Assembly: GCA_029256185.1 (NCBI GenBank)
Contig: JAQSYI010000022.1
Location: 1-64,000, forward strand
DNA length: 64,000 nt
DNA from: Paenibacillaceae bacterium
GTDB lineage: Bacteria > Bacillota > Bacilli > Paenibacillales > NBRC-103111
Reading direction: 5' to 3'
Shown: piece by piece, positions 55,259 through 64,000 of the stretch
Layout: each line of letters begins with the position of its first letter
Position numbering within the stretch: position 1 is the first letter of the stretch
Made by a program: the position numbers and the translations under genes
Notes under the pieces: generated by a model
The model's database searches: none
The model's input: only the letters and a program-made list of their open reading frames with translations
Told to the model about the DNA's origin: nothing

Positions 55259-56868
55259 TGCAATGCCGATGCCTTATTGTAGATGATGAAGAGATGACGC
55301 TGGAAAGGCTGTCCCTGTTTCTCGGCGCCCACCGGGATGAATTCATACTGGCGGGTCAGGCCCATTCCGGCAGCAGCGGATATGCGCTGGCTCTGGAGCT
55401 GAAGCCGGATATTGTCATAACGGATATCAAGATGCCGGGCATGAGCGGAATGGAGATGATCGAGGCGCTGCGTCCCCAACTGCCCCATACCGAATTCGTG
55501 ATTCTCAGCGCATACTCCGATTTTGGATATGCCAAGCAGGCGATCAGCATGAAGGTGCAGGAGTATATGGTGAAGGTTCCCCTCTCGGAAGAAGAACTGC
55601 TGGCCGTACTGCGCCGTGTCCGGTCCCAATTGCTGCTTCTGCGCTCCCGGCAGGAGGAAATTCAGCGGATGGTACAGCAACGGCTGGCCCATGCCTACCG
55701 GCTCCGCCGGCAGGTGATGGGAGAGCTGATCCGGGGCAATCTGAGCCCGGGCAAAATACAGGAGTTTGCGGAAAGCATGAATGCCGATCTTGCCGTGTTC
55801 AGCGGCTACCACTGTCTGCTGGTGGAATGGAGCGGCGCTCCCGGCTTCCTGCTCCATCACTCGGTGTATGACCAGGGATTGATGCGCTATGGCATGATCA
55901 ATATAATCGAAGAGACCATTGGAGAGACCGCCCGGGGCTTCGCCTGCGAATGGTCGGACGAAAGGCTGCTGGCCATCGTAGCCTGGCCGCCCACTCCCAG
56001 CAGTGCAGAACGGTTGGCCCGGAGTGTGGAGATGGGGCAGCGGATTATCATGAACATCAAGACCTACTTCCGGCAGCAGGTTCATGCGGCTGTAAGCGGT
56101 CATTACAAGGGCTGGGAGCAGCTGCGCCAGGCTTATGCCGAAGCGGCGTCCCTCTGCGGCAACAGCTATTATTACAGCATCAGCCAGGTGTTCGCCAGCG
56201 GCGCTGCGCCCAGGCTGATGGAAGAGCATACGGCGGCCGAGCGGACTGCGCATCTCCGGGAGCAATTCTTTATTGCCCTTCGGAAGGATGGCGCCCTGAC
56301 GGCGCTGCTGGAGATGCTGCAGGGGGTGAAAGCAGGCATTATGGAAGCCCGGCTGCCCAAGGCCTCGGTCGTGGAGCTGATTGGAGACAGCATCGAATTG
56401 GTCCGGCATCAAGCGCGTGCGGATAACAGGGAGATTGACCAATGGCCTGTGTTCAACCGTCAGGCGCCCGGCTTTGAAGAGCAATGGGAGGTGCTGGTCA
56501 AGACTGTTCAGACGTATTGGAACAGAATTCGCAATTCGGGGAAGCAGGAAATTATCAGGGTCAAGCGTTACATTGAGGAGCATATGGACCAGCGCCTGTC
56601 CCTGGAGGACTTGGCCGGTGTGGCCGGGATGGCCCCTACCTATTTCAGCGCCCTGTTCAAGCGGGAGAACGGCGAATCCCTGGTGGACTATGTGAACCGC
56701 CGCAAAATGGAGCGGGCCGCCCTTCTGCTCAAGGACCGGGAATATTCCAACACCCGTCTTTGCGAGCTGCTGGGGATTCAGAGCGAGAAATATCTGTGCA
56801 AGCTGTTCAAGGATGTTCACGGCATACCTCCCCAGAAGTTCCGCAAGAGCATTCAATACAGACGGTAG
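55258..56868 (+). CDS. Response regulator with AraC-type DNA-binding domain (YesN type)
   Basis: A 536-residue regulator. The receiver domain (1-120) has the acidic pair DDEE at 9-12, phospho-acceptor Asp56 in VITDIKMPG and Lys in MVKVPL. A long middle region precedes the C-terminal AraC pair (LEDLAGVAGMAPTYFSALFK; NTRLCELLGIQSEKYLCKLF). The start at 55258 overlaps the kinase stop (TGATG), with GGAGAGAAGG upstream; the upstream frame extension lies in the kinase gene. It probably activates the transport operon at 49.8 kb; if the kinase is broken, signalling may be lost. Confidence 0.92.
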   Translation: MQCRCLIVDDEEMTLERLSLFLGAHRDEFILAGQAHSGSSGYALALELKPDIVITDIKMPGMSGMEMIEALRPQLPHTEFVILSAYSDFGYAKQAISMKVQEYMVKVPLSEEELLAVLRRVRSQLLLLRSRQEEIQRMVQQRLAHAYRLRRQVMGELIRGNLSPGKIQEFAESMNADLAVFSGYHCLLVEWSGAPGFLLHHSVYDQGLMRYGMINIIEETIGETARGFACEWSDERLLAIVAWPPTPSSAERLARSVEMGQRIIMNIKTYFRQQVHAAVSGHYKGWEQLRQAYAEAASLCGNSYYYSISQVFASGAAPRLMEEHTAAERTAHLREQFFIALRKDGALTALLEMLQGVKAGIMEARLPKASVVELIGDSIELVRHQARADNREIDQWPVFNRQAPGFEEQWEVLVKTVQTYWNRIRNSGKQEIIRVKRYIEEHMDQRLSLEDLAGVAGMAPTYFSALFKRENGESLVDYVNRRKMERAALLLKDREYSNTRLCELLGIQSEKYLCKLFKDVHGIPPQKFRKSIQYRR

Positions 56869-56986
56869 TACATTATGTTGTAAAATCGTTCCCTACAGAA
56901 GAAGAACCCGGAAGGGCTAAAACACAGTGTGCACAAAAGGAAACCGACTCCTATGGGAGTGGTTTGGCGAAGAAGAGTCATCGCTT

Positions 56987-57151
56987 TAGGGCGTGTCTGA
57001 ACCTCTGAGGGGAGCAGATATTACCCAAATTATCGGTTCTGGCCAGGCACTTTCGGTCAGGCGCACCGGGGTACGTCAAGCGAAAGTAACGATAGCTCGG
57101 GGTGAAAAGGCGGTGAAAGGATGCGTTCAAGCGGGTGTCAGACACGCCCTA
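56987..57151. mobile_element. MITE-like element, copy 3 (165 bp)
   Basis: Begins TAGGGCGTGTCTGA and ends TCAGACACGCCCTA with TA at each edge. Same length as copy 1 but more diverged inside; the conserved core GGGGTACGTCAAGCGAAAGT is kept. It lies in an intergenic region, about 120 bases after the response-regulator gene. Confidence 0.85.
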
Positions 57152-57345
57152 GGCTGCAACGGACCTGAGCGCCCTTATTGGGTCAAAAAACGGGGGTTTG
57201 GAATTGTAACGGACTCGAGCGCTCTTATTGGACTACTTTGCCCCCATCCAGAGGGATATTGGGCCGGATAAGGTCTTTCCAGTCCGTTAGCCGCGCTAAC
57301 CCCCGTTTTTCCCCCGATTAGCGTCTCTCAGGTCCGTTGCAAGCC
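57152..57345. repeat. Large inverted repeat built of ACGGACCTGAG units
   Basis: TGCAACGGACCTGAG with AAAAACGGGGGTT on the left mirrors AACCCCCGTTTTT with CTCAGGTCCGTTGCA on the right, arms of about 45 bases. Inside are a second pair of related units (TGTAACGGACTCGAGCGCTC and CCAGTCCGTTAGC). It abuts MITE copy 3. It does not encode a protein. Confidence 0.75.
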
Positions 57346-57470
57346 GGGAAGGACCGACCTCAAGAATGAGGAACGAATTTACGAGACGTTATACTAGGCT
57401 CTGAAGACGGTAAGCTCCGGAATAGATGGCAGGCTTCCGGGCATAGGCATACAAACGGTATAACAAACCG

Positions 57471-57520
57471 GCGCCGGCCGACAACGGGCTATCCCGATGT
57501 TGGCCGGCGCTTTTCTTTTC
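57471..57520 (+). terminator. Strong orphan terminator
   Basis: GCGCCGGCC pairs with GGCCGGCGC, with an inner CGGG/CCCG stem, followed by TTTTCTTTT on the plus strand. No gene ends within 600 bases upstream on that strand, so it may end a non-coding transcript from 57.3-57.5 kb, or serve the convergent minus-strand gene. Confidence 0.75.
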
Positions 57521-57662
57521 CTGCAACAGCCGGGGCCGCCGGGCTACGCTTGGCAGTCACTCACAGTCATCCCGCGCCGCGCCATCCTTGGATGAGCTGC
57601 TTCGCAACGCCAGCCTCTCTCTTGAGCGCTTTGCCGAGTGAGGCTTGCATCGCAAGTGTCGG

Positions 57663-60600
57663 CTATTCCAGCTTCTCGAAGCGGACCGCATTGGCCCGAG
57701 CGTATCCGTAGGAGTTATCGGATGGAGACGTCATCCGGGTGAGCTTCACATACCCGCCGGTTCCTTCGTCAAAATAATGGATGCCCAGATCCACCCACCT
57801 CATTTCCCCGGCAGTCTGATTCACATACGCAGTGCCTGTGCCACCGGAGGCGAATACCTCTACCTTGGCGTTGGGATCGCTGTTGGAGAATACCATAGTG
57901 AAAAAGGATACTCTGTACCAGCCCGGATTCAGATTAGGCCGCCACTCGGCAGAAGCGCCCGCCGATACGGAGAAACGGGTGGGGCTTATACCGTCATACC
58001 CTGTTATATCGCTTCCCGTCCATTCCCCCGTCTCCGTATAGCCTGGCTTGCCGTTAAGCAGCACAACGGAATCCGTCCGCTCCGGCTCTTGGCCTCCCTG
58101 CTCTTCCTCATGCCGGGCTTGGGGCTCCGGCAGGCCAACAAGCAGATCCCGGTAGACCGGCTCCAGCCCCGCCAGGGCGGCAATATCCGCAGGGTATCCC
58201 TCATCGCAAGGCTCCAGGCCAAAATAATTGTTGCCTATGGGATTGGTAGGGTCCTGATACATGCCGTGAATATTCATCGGCACCTTATAGGTAATATTCT
58301 CCTGCACGGAAATGTACGAGGAGCCCGCATCCAGATAAATCCCGCCGTATACATGAATTTGGTCGTGAATCAGGTTGCGGCTGATCATGCTTCCCGGCTG
58401 CCGTCCCAGCGTATATACGCCTCCTCCATCCCGCAGCTTGTACATATAGTGATGAATATGGTTGCCCTCCACCACATTATTCTTCATCACCGTGGAGCTT
58501 GTGTGCCCGTCCCAGCCCCAGCCCACGGAAATCGCCGAATAAGGAAGATCATACAGCTCGTTGTGAAGGATGGACAGCTCTTCCACGTACAAGGCGAATA
58601 TGCCGGTGCTGCCCCAATACTCATTGGCCGCGTTATAAATGACATTGTTATCGATCGTATTCCTTCGTGTGACTTGGCGGCTGTCCGCAGGATAGGCATC
58701 CGCAAGATCCCCCGCTATAATGGCGGCTGCGGAAATATCGGTGAAGATATTTCCGGTCAGGCTCACATCGGAGGTGCCGTACTCCAGCACAATACCGGCG
58801 GCTCCCATATGCTCGAACCGGTTGCGCTCAAAGCGGATATGCTGAGCTGCATGCAGCAGAATGTTGCCGGTTATTTTCTCCCCCTGGTTCAATCCGCCCT
58901 TCTGGTTGAGCCCGCTTGCAACTACATCTCCCTGTATCGTGGAAATGCCTTGCTCGCTTGGCTGCATCCATGTGCCGTGCCGGAAGCTTATTCCGCTGAA
59001 TTCCAGGTATTGCACCGGTTCATCCAAGGTTCCCTGAAGACTTGCTAACGTCTGGACCTGCGGCGCAATGATCTCGGAAGCAGCGGGATTTTCCCCGGGA
59101 AGCGGCCAGTAATACACAGTTTGCGTTCCCGAATCCAGATACCATTCTCCCGGCCGGTCCAGCAGCTCCTTGGCATTCTCCAGTTGGAAGCCGTACAGAT
59201 TGGGTCCGTGGGCCAGATAGCCGGAGGTAGTCATCCAGTTGAAATAAGGCTGCTTCATGATGACTTCGTATGTGCCCGGATCGGCTCCGGGAATGATTCG
59301 GTCCACCACGGCTCTGCTGTGCCGCCACCCCTTGTACCAGGACAGCTCCAATTGGTCCGCTCCGTCCCACTGGCCCAGCACCTCACCGTCCACAATGAAT
59401 CCCGACCGGTCGGCATTGTAGCTTATGGCGCTGTACAGTGTCTCGGAACGGGCCCTCACGGCGCGGCTTCCGTTGACATACAACTGGCGGAACGGTACAG
59501 AGCCTGCCGGAGCGCTCCATATGCCGCTGCCTTCAACGGCAGACCAGCCTGTTATGGCCCGCCCGCCGCTGAGAACCGGGATTTCCCCGTCCTTGTTGGT
59601 ATAGCGGATATAATAACCGTTCGTACCCGAATCCTGCCCGGTCCACAGCAGCGTATCGCTTAATGCATAAGTTCCGCCGCCCAGATAGACCGTAATATCT
59701 CCAGCCATATTGCTGTTCATGGCCCGCACCAGATCCTGCGCCCGGGAAACAGTAGCTACGGGGGCCTCGGCCGTGCCGGGATTGCTGTCGCTTCCACCGG
59801 GAGACACATACAGCCGGGGGAGCGGATTACTGACAGGGGCGGTTGTGAAGGTCCATGGCGCGAATGGAGCAAGCCCGCGGCCGCCCATATCCTTAATGCC
59901 TGATCCCAGAGTCAGCGTGTAGGCGGCCGAATAACTCAAGTGAGCTGCCGGAGTCAGAATCAGCCTGGTATGGTCGTCCTTCCATGCCAGCTCATAGGCA
60001 ACCGGCAGGCCGGCAGCCACATCGGTTACAACAAGCTCCGCGCCTGGATGAACCGTCTGCGGATCAACAGGCTTGGTGAAGGCAATCTCAATGGAACTGC
60101 TGACGGTGAGATGCCCCGCCGAGGCGGGAAATACCACAGACGCTGCGGGAGGAGTCGTATCCTCGGCCACCGTAATGAAGCTCCAGGAGATTGCCCCTGA
60201 GAGCAGCTTGCCTTCCGTATCCGTCATTGCCTCATCCAAGCGGAGTGTATATGCCGTTCCATACATAAGCTGATTCGCCGGGGTTATTTCCACAGCTCGT
60301 CCAGTATCCAATATGCCGATTGCGGCGGGAACGGATGATTGGGCCGTATCGTTATGCAGCACAATCATCTCAGGCACAAGTTGCTCCAGGGGCATGTTCT
60401 TGGAGAAATGAATTTTGAACCGGGTATCAAGCGCCAGAGCTTCATTCTCCGGCGGGCTGGCAAGAGCAACGGGATCGGCATCCACCTGCTCGAACATGAC
60501 CGCATCCGCTCTCATCAGACCCCGGTCTGCACTGGTGACGCGGACATAGCCGCTGTCCCCGGGGGCGAAGGAATACAGCCCAAGCTCCACCCAGCCTGAA

Positions 60601-61097
60601 GAGCCCGCGGTATAATCCAGCGAGTGGGGACTGCTGCCAAACTGGTGATAAACAGTCACCACGGCTTGCTTGTCATTATTGGCATGCACGGGCTTGAACA
60701 CCGACACCCGGTACGTCCCGCCTGCAACATCAGGCTTCCATTGGGCATACCCCTGGCTGGTATTGCCATAGCGGGTGGAAGAATTATTGTACCCTCTGAC
60801 CGTAGTGCTCTCGGTCCACACGCCGCTCTCGGAGTAGCCGGCTCCGCCATGATCAATAATAACGGTCTCTCCCGTATGATCCTCCGCCTGTACGGGAACA
60901 GCCTGCATACCGCTCCCTGCCAGCAGCAGGAGCAAGCTGACCCATAGGACAACCGGGAATGTCCATTGCTTTTTAATCCTCGCCATGCCCATCCAACTCT
61001 CAACCTTACTTATACAACCCTTGCCCGTGCTCATCCAGCTATTGCCTATGCTCATCCAATCATCGACCATACTCAAATAACCCTTGCCTATGCTCAT
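57663..61097 (-). CDS. Secreted GH141-like beta-helix protein with Ig-like and golvesin-like domains
   Basis: An 1144-residue exported protein. A repetitive 36-residue leader precedes the signal helix (about 44-62) with cleavage probably after Ala71. Then: golvesin-C-like domain (about 75-185), two SbsA/Big_5 Ig-like domains (about 190-405), a GH141-like right-handed beta-helix (about 427-985; LYVSPGGSDSNPG, GGRAITGW, RQLYVNGSRAVRA, PGEWYLDSGTQTVYYWP), and a second golvesin-like domain (about 1010-1144). GGGGAGG lies 11 bases before the ATG at 61097; Met36 and Met38 are alternative starts. It is a paralogue of the protein at 1.3-5.6 kb. Monocistronic, with a possible cre site just upstream. 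Confidence 0.82.
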   Translation of the reverse strand: MSIGKGYLSMVDDWMSIGNSWMSTGKGCISKVESWMGMARIKKQWTFPVVLWVSLLLLLAGSGMQAVPVQAEDHTGETVIIDHGGAGYSESGVWTESTTVRGYNNSSTRYGNTSQGYAQWKPDVAGGTYRVSVFKPVHANNDKQAVVTVYHQFGSSPHSLDYTAGSSGWVELGLYSFAPGDSGYVRVTSADRGLMRADAVMFEQVDADPVALASPPENEALALDTRFKIHFSKNMPLEQLVPEMIVLHNDTAQSSVPAAIGILDTGRAVEITPANQLMYGTAYTLRLDEAMTDTEGKLLSGAISWSFITVAEDTTPPAASVVFPASAGHLTVSSSIEIAFTKPVDPQTVHPGAELVVTDVAAGLPVAYELAWKDDHTRLILTPAAHLSYSAAYTLTLGSGIKDMGGRGLAPFAPWTFTTAPVSNPLPRLYVSPGGSDSNPGTAEAPVATVSRAQDLVRAMNSNMAGDITVYLGGGTYALSDTLLWTGQDSGTNGYYIRYTNKDGEIPVLSGGRAITGWSAVEGSGIWSAPAGSVPFRQLYVNGSRAVRARSETLYSAISYNADRSGFIVDGEVLGQWDGADQLELSWYKGWRHSRAVVDRIIPGADPGTYEVIMKQPYFNWMTTSGYLAHGPNLYGFQLENAKELLDRPGEWYLDSGTQTVYYWPLPGENPAASEIIAPQVQTLASLQGTLDEPVQYLEFSGISFRHGTWMQPSEQGISTIQGDVVASGLNQKGGLNQGEKITGNILLHAAQHIRFERNRFEHMGAAGIVLEYGTSDVSLTGNIFTDISAAAIIAGDLADAYPADSRQVTRRNTIDNNVIYNAANEYWGSTGIFALYVEELSILHNELYDLPYSAISVGWGWDGHTSSTVMKNNVVEGNHIHHYMYKLRDGGGVYTLGRQPGSMISRNLIHDQIHVYGGIYLDAGSSYISVQENITYKVPMNIHGMYQDPTNPIGNNYFGLEPCDEGYPADIAALAGLEPVYRDLLVGLPEPQARHEEEQGGQEPERTDSVVLLNGKPGYTETGEWTGSDITGYDGISPTRFSVSAGASAEWRPNLNPGWYRVSFFTMVFSNSDPNAKVEVFASGGTGTAYVNQTAGEMRWVDLGIHYFDEGTGGYVKLTRMTSPSDNSYGYARANAVRFEKLE

Positions 61098-61126
61098 CCA
61101 ATCATCGACCTCCCCAATATCAATTT

Positions 61127-61141
61127 AGAATGCGCTTTCAA
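61127..61141 (-). promoter_or_regulatory. Candidate cre (CcpA) site
   Basis: On the minus strand TTGAAAGCGCATTCT fits WTGNAANCGNWNNCW at every position. It lies 30 bases before the start of the GH141-like gene, where binding would repress it when a preferred sugar is present. A weak TTACAT / TAAATT promoter with 16-base spacing overlaps it. Confidence 0.5.
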
Positions 61142-61292
61142 CAATGTAATGCATAAAGCTTGTCACTTTACCCTCCCTTGCCGACAGTGTTTGTACAGTT
61201 TTTTTGAGAAGCGTTCTTCCCTTCCCAACCATAACAATCGGACAGCCGGTTAGGTTCCAAAATTATAATCTGTTCCTCCAAAATATTGAGTT

Positions 61293-61333
61293 AGCAAAAA
61301 GAACCTGGCGGGATACCGCTTCCAGGTTCTTAC
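61293..61333 (-). terminator. Terminator of GH97 operon
   Basis: A perfect 10-bp stem AAGAACCTGG / CCAGGTTCTT with a 13-base loop is followed by a U-run on the minus strand. It lies 240 bases after the GH97 stop. The stretch 61,334-61,572 holds only short repeated phrases (CGGACACAACCCAGG twice) and no gene. Confidence 0.85.
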
Positions 61334-61572
61334 AACCGCCTTATCCTGTTATCATACGACATTGGGAATGCTCTGCAGCCAAACGATTTTACGTCAACCT
61401 GTTGCCAGCTGCATCCAAAAGGAAGTTTGTCAACCCATACATGCAGCTGAAGCGCCGAAACCATCGTCTTACGGGGAGATCATGGGGACGGACACAACCC
61501 AGGCCTGCTCCACCGGAGTTCCTGATACGAAAACAGCCCACGGACACAACCCAGGACCCGCCGCACCCGAGA

Positions 61573-63615
61573 TCATGGCAGCATACGCAGCATCAGGGCC
61601 TGCCCTCCGCCGGGGACCATGCTCACGGTTAATACTGTGGCTGAGCTAACAGGCACTGCCGTTGCCTCAATCCCCCGGCTGCCCCCTGCCTTCTCCATTC
61701 CATCGGAGAATATTTTTGCCTCATAGCTTTTTCCCTCGGGCAGGAAATCAAGGGACAGCGGCAGCTCCCTCCCATATTCGTTGGTGATGCAGCCGATAAA
61801 CCAGCTTTCACCTTGACGCCGGACGACTACCGCGTATTCACCGACCCTGCCGTCCAACACCTTCGTATCATCCCATACTGTGGGAAGAGCCGCGAAGAAT
61901 TCTGCCTCTGCCCCCGGCTCAAACAAATATGGCTTGTCATACCAGTATAGAAATTGCAGCGGACTGTAGACGATGACTGACATGGCCAACTGATGGGCAT
62001 GGGTAGTCTGCAGCCTTTTGTCATAATAGCAGACCGTATAATCCCCTGCCCCCGCCGGAAACCGGGTAAACGGCAAAGTGGCATTATGCCGCGCCGACGG
62101 CATGTGCTCGTTCCCTCGGATGCCCTCTTGCGTGAGCAGATTGGGATAGGTTCTGCTGAAGCCCGTCGGCCGGTAGCCGTCATGAATATCCACCAGCAGC
62201 TTGTATCGGGCGCACTTTCTCACCGCATCGAGCAGCCAGTTGGTCCAATACTGGGAGCCTACGTTTACGAAGCCGAATTTGATGCCCTTGACTCCCCAGC
62301 CGGCATACAGCGGCAGCAGCTGGTCCAGCTGCTTCTCCAGCGCTCTCCTGTTGACGTACAGGAACACTCCGATTCCCTTGCTCCCCGCATAGTCGATGAC
62401 CTTCTGCAGATCCAGTCCCTTATGGCCGGGTATCCGGGAAACCCGGTCCGGATCGAGCTGAACCTGCCGCGCATCCGCTGCCTCATCATATTCATGGCCG
62501 TACCACCCGGCATCGTATTCGATATACTGCATGCCGTGCGCCGCGGCAAAATCCGCCAGCGCCATCCCTCCCTCTGTGGAGAGAGTCACTTCCCTGATCG
62601 CCTTGCCCGGCTTGATCCAATCCGTCTCCTCCAGGGCACAGGGAGGATTCAGATTCAGTACGATATCGTTGCGCTCCGGAAGATCACCCGGACGATCACC
62701 GATAATCAACATCCGCCATGGCGTAGAAAAAGGGGCCTCCCCCCTTACCTCACCGTTATGCCGCTCCACGGGGCCATCCGGCTTCATGTCTCCATATCCG
62801 GGGAAATCCGTCACCATTCCGCTCAACGAGCTGACAAGGCAGCCAGGCTCGCCGCTGTCCCGGGAGAGCAGCATCCGGGAATAATCGCCCAAATTCGCCT
62901 CTGTCAGACAAACATGTGTTCCGCTTCTGTACTCCACCGTGAGCGGCCGCTCGCAATGGTCCGCCAATTCTTCCACCGGTACCTTGAAGTACTCTCCTTC
63001 ACATCCATGCTCCTGGTACGCATAACAGCCCGGGGGAAAATGGAACTGGGATTTCTCGGCAGTGATAATAAAGGACCCGATTCCCTCCTGAGCCGGAATA
63101 GTGTAACGGAAGGCGATCCCTTCATTATAAGCGCGGAACGTTAAGAGCAGGCAGCGGCCTGCGGTTATGTCTGCTGCGGCGCTTGCGTCTGCTATGGCGG
63201 TTGTGCTTGCTATGGCGGTTGTGTCTGCGGTGATGCCGCTCTCGGCGGTTTCGGGAAAGCCTCGGCTGCCATCCCTTTGCACCAGCTCCACTGTCAATTC
63301 ATTGTAATGGTCCGTGACCAGACTTCTCTCTCCGTAAAGCGGCCTCCACTGGTTGCGGATGCTGTCCGTTGACACACTGCGGATTCGGAAATGCTCCGTG
63401 AGCGGAGGGCCATCCTTCAATACCAGACCGATGGCCGAATCGAGAAGCAGTGCTTCTTTCTCGCCTAAGTGCCCGGTTGCATCCCCCCCGGCGGGAGACT
63501 GCTTGCTGTAATGTACCTGATAAACCGGGCAGCCTGCAAGCTTCCCCTTATCCTTGACGGCAAACCGGAGCTCAATCTTCCCGTCAGGCGAGAATAAAGC
63601 AAGATCCTTGTCCAT
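61573..63615 (-). CDS. GH97-family glycoside hydrolase
   Basis: A 680-residue enzyme, the usual GH97 length. An N-terminal beta-super-sandwich (SPDGKIELRFAVKDKG, FRAYNEGIAFRYTIPAQEG) precedes a TIM barrel with YIEYDAGWYGHEYD, GVFLYVNRRALEKQ and VDIHDGYRPTGFSRTYPNLL, then a C-terminal beta domain. Known members are alpha-glucosidases or alpha-galactosidases; I cannot tell inverting from retaining types here. No signal peptide, so it acts inside. The ribosome site is poor (only GAAGC), and a stable hairpin sits just upstream. Insertion-like low-complexity Ala/Thr/Ile repeats occur near residues 135-155. Confidence 0.88.
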   Translation of the reverse strand: MDKDLALFSPDGKIELRFAVKDKGKLAGCPVYQVHYSKQSPAGGDATGHLGEKEALLLDSAIGLVLKDGPPLTEHFRIRSVSTDSIRNQWRPLYGERSLVTDHYNELTVELVQRDGSRGFPETAESGITADTTAIASTTAIADASAAADITAGRCLLLTFRAYNEGIAFRYTIPAQEGIGSFIITAEKSQFHFPPGCYAYQEHGCEGEYFKVPVEELADHCERPLTVEYRSGTHVCLTEANLGDYSRMLLSRDSGEPGCLVSSLSGMVTDFPGYGDMKPDGPVERHNGEVRGEAPFSTPWRMLIIGDRPGDLPERNDIVLNLNPPCALEETDWIKPGKAIREVTLSTEGGMALADFAAAHGMQYIEYDAGWYGHEYDEAADARQVQLDPDRVSRIPGHKGLDLQKVIDYAGSKGIGVFLYVNRRALEKQLDQLLPLYAGWGVKGIKFGFVNVGSQYWTNWLLDAVRKCARYKLLVDIHDGYRPTGFSRTYPNLLTQEGIRGNEHMPSARHNATLPFTRFPAGAGDYTVCYYDKRLQTTHAHQLAMSVIVYSPLQFLYWYDKPYLFEPGAEAEFFAALPTVWDDTKVLDGRVGEYAVVVRRQGESWFIGCITNEYGRELPLSLDFLPEGKSYEAKIFSDGMEKAGGSRGIEATAVPVSSATVLTVSMVPGGGQALMLRMLP

Positions 63616-63628
63616 GTGTTCACGCTTC

Positions 63629-63649
63629 AGAGGCGCATGCCGCGCCTCT
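63629..63649 (-). promoter_or_regulatory. Stem-loop ahead of GH97 start
   Basis: AGAGGCGC-GGCAT-GCGCCTCT forms a perfect eight-bp stem 14 bases before the GH97 ATG. No U-run follows. It may mark partial termination after the upstream gene or limit translation of GH97. Confidence 0.5.
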
Positions 63650-63670
63650 GCTCCTTTGCTGTCACGAGTT

Positions 63671-64000
63671 TTAATTGCCGCCCTGCGGTGTCATCCGGTA
63701 CAAGGCAATATCGTCGAAATAGATGCTTTGCGCGGTCACAGCCGTCCAGAAGTCGCCTATGGAAACCTTGGTTATGCCGTATCCTCCGTATTCCCCCACC
63801 AGGCTGCGGTCAATCCATACCTTGATTTTACCAGGAGTGCTATAGTTGTCCATCATAATCTCGTGCCAGCCTTTGGACCGCATCAGGGAGAACGTGTCCG
63901 CCGTTCCGTTCCTGACTGCATAACGGGTGGCCGATTGGGAGCCTACCAAGCCTGCGTACAGATTCATAATCGCGGTGTTGTCCGGATTGGCCGACGTGCG
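63671..64000 (-). CDS. C-terminal part of a LamG-like domain protein (cut by window edge)
   Basis: The frame is open to the window edge, so the true start lies outside. The visible 109 residues (WHEIMMDNYSTPGKIKVWID, IGDFWTAVTAQSIYFDDIAL) fit the end of a concanavalin/LamG-like jelly roll, as found at the C-terminus of the secreted enzymes in this region. Its stop is 55 bases before GH97, suggesting one operon. Confidence 0.7.
   Translation of the reverse strand, partial: RTSANPDNTAIMNLYAGLVGSQSATRYAVRNGTADTFSLMRSKGWHEIMMDNYSTPGKIKVWIDRSLVGEYGGYGITKVSIGDFWTAVTAQSIYFDDIALYRMTPQGGN

Noticed and set aside
55162..56856. 564-codon minus-strand open frame
   Set aside because: Antisense shadow of the response regulator, which has clear receiver and AraC motifs.
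61204..61649. Plus-strand frames between 61.2 and 61.6 kb
   Set aside because: They cross the GH97 terminator hairpin and have no ribosome site or recognisable product.

Overview
The window reads as a Gram-positive, mid-to-high GC Paenibacillaceae chromosome (Paenibacillus/Cohnella-like). The signs are strong AGGAGG-type ribosome sites, LplB/LplC/LipO-type sugar ABC transporters without a co-encoded ATPase, membrane-anchored AraC regulators, and large secreted multidomain glycan-active proteins. I see no rRNA, tRNA or CRISPR. Most genes lie on the minus strand; only 48.9-56.9 kb is plus.

Layout from right to left along the minus strand: (a) 64.0-61.6 kb, the end of a secreted lectin-like protein and a cytoplasmic GH97 enzyme; (b) 61.1-57.7 kb, a secreted GH141-like beta-helix protein; (c) 48.6-46.5 kb, a CIRCE-controlled groES/groEL remnant, an unknown ORF and an SGNH esterase; (d) 46.4-31.6 kb, a membrane AraC regulator followed by a long operon (beta-propeller, GH105, two permeases, substrate-binding lipoprotein, secreted beta-helix protein, GH115); (e) 31.3-21.1 kb, a second AraC regulator, transporter and heparinase-like secreted enzyme; (f) 20.7-16.3 kb, an ABC exporter of the GldA/GldF/GldG type with a DUF4340 partner; (g) 16.0-0.3 kb, a third AraC regulator, transporter, an alpha-toroid-like protein, a BNR_4 propeller, a second GH141-like protein and an esterase. 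On the plus strand, 49.8-56.9 kb holds a fourth transporter with its own histidine kinase and response regulator.

Together this looks like four adjacent polysaccharide-utilisation modules. Secreted beta-helix and heparinase-like enzymes would cut the polymer outside, four lipoprotein-permease systems import the fragments (the shared ATPase must be encoded elsewhere), and GH105, GH115, GH97, propeller lyase-like proteins and esterases finish degradation. Uronic-acid-containing glycans (pectin, glucuronoxylan, gum or ulvan-like) are the likely targets, but the substrate cannot be fixed from sequence alone.

The most unusual content is non-coding or mobile. A 165-bp MITE-like element is present three times; one copy, shortened by 10 bp, lies in frame inside the GH115 gene and adds 51 residues. 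Modular hairpin arrays sharing the linker TGATGCTTACGAAGC sit directly before internal ribosome sites in two transport operons, with a degenerate relative in the exporter operon. A CIRCE element drives a groES stub fused by deletion to a piece of groEL.
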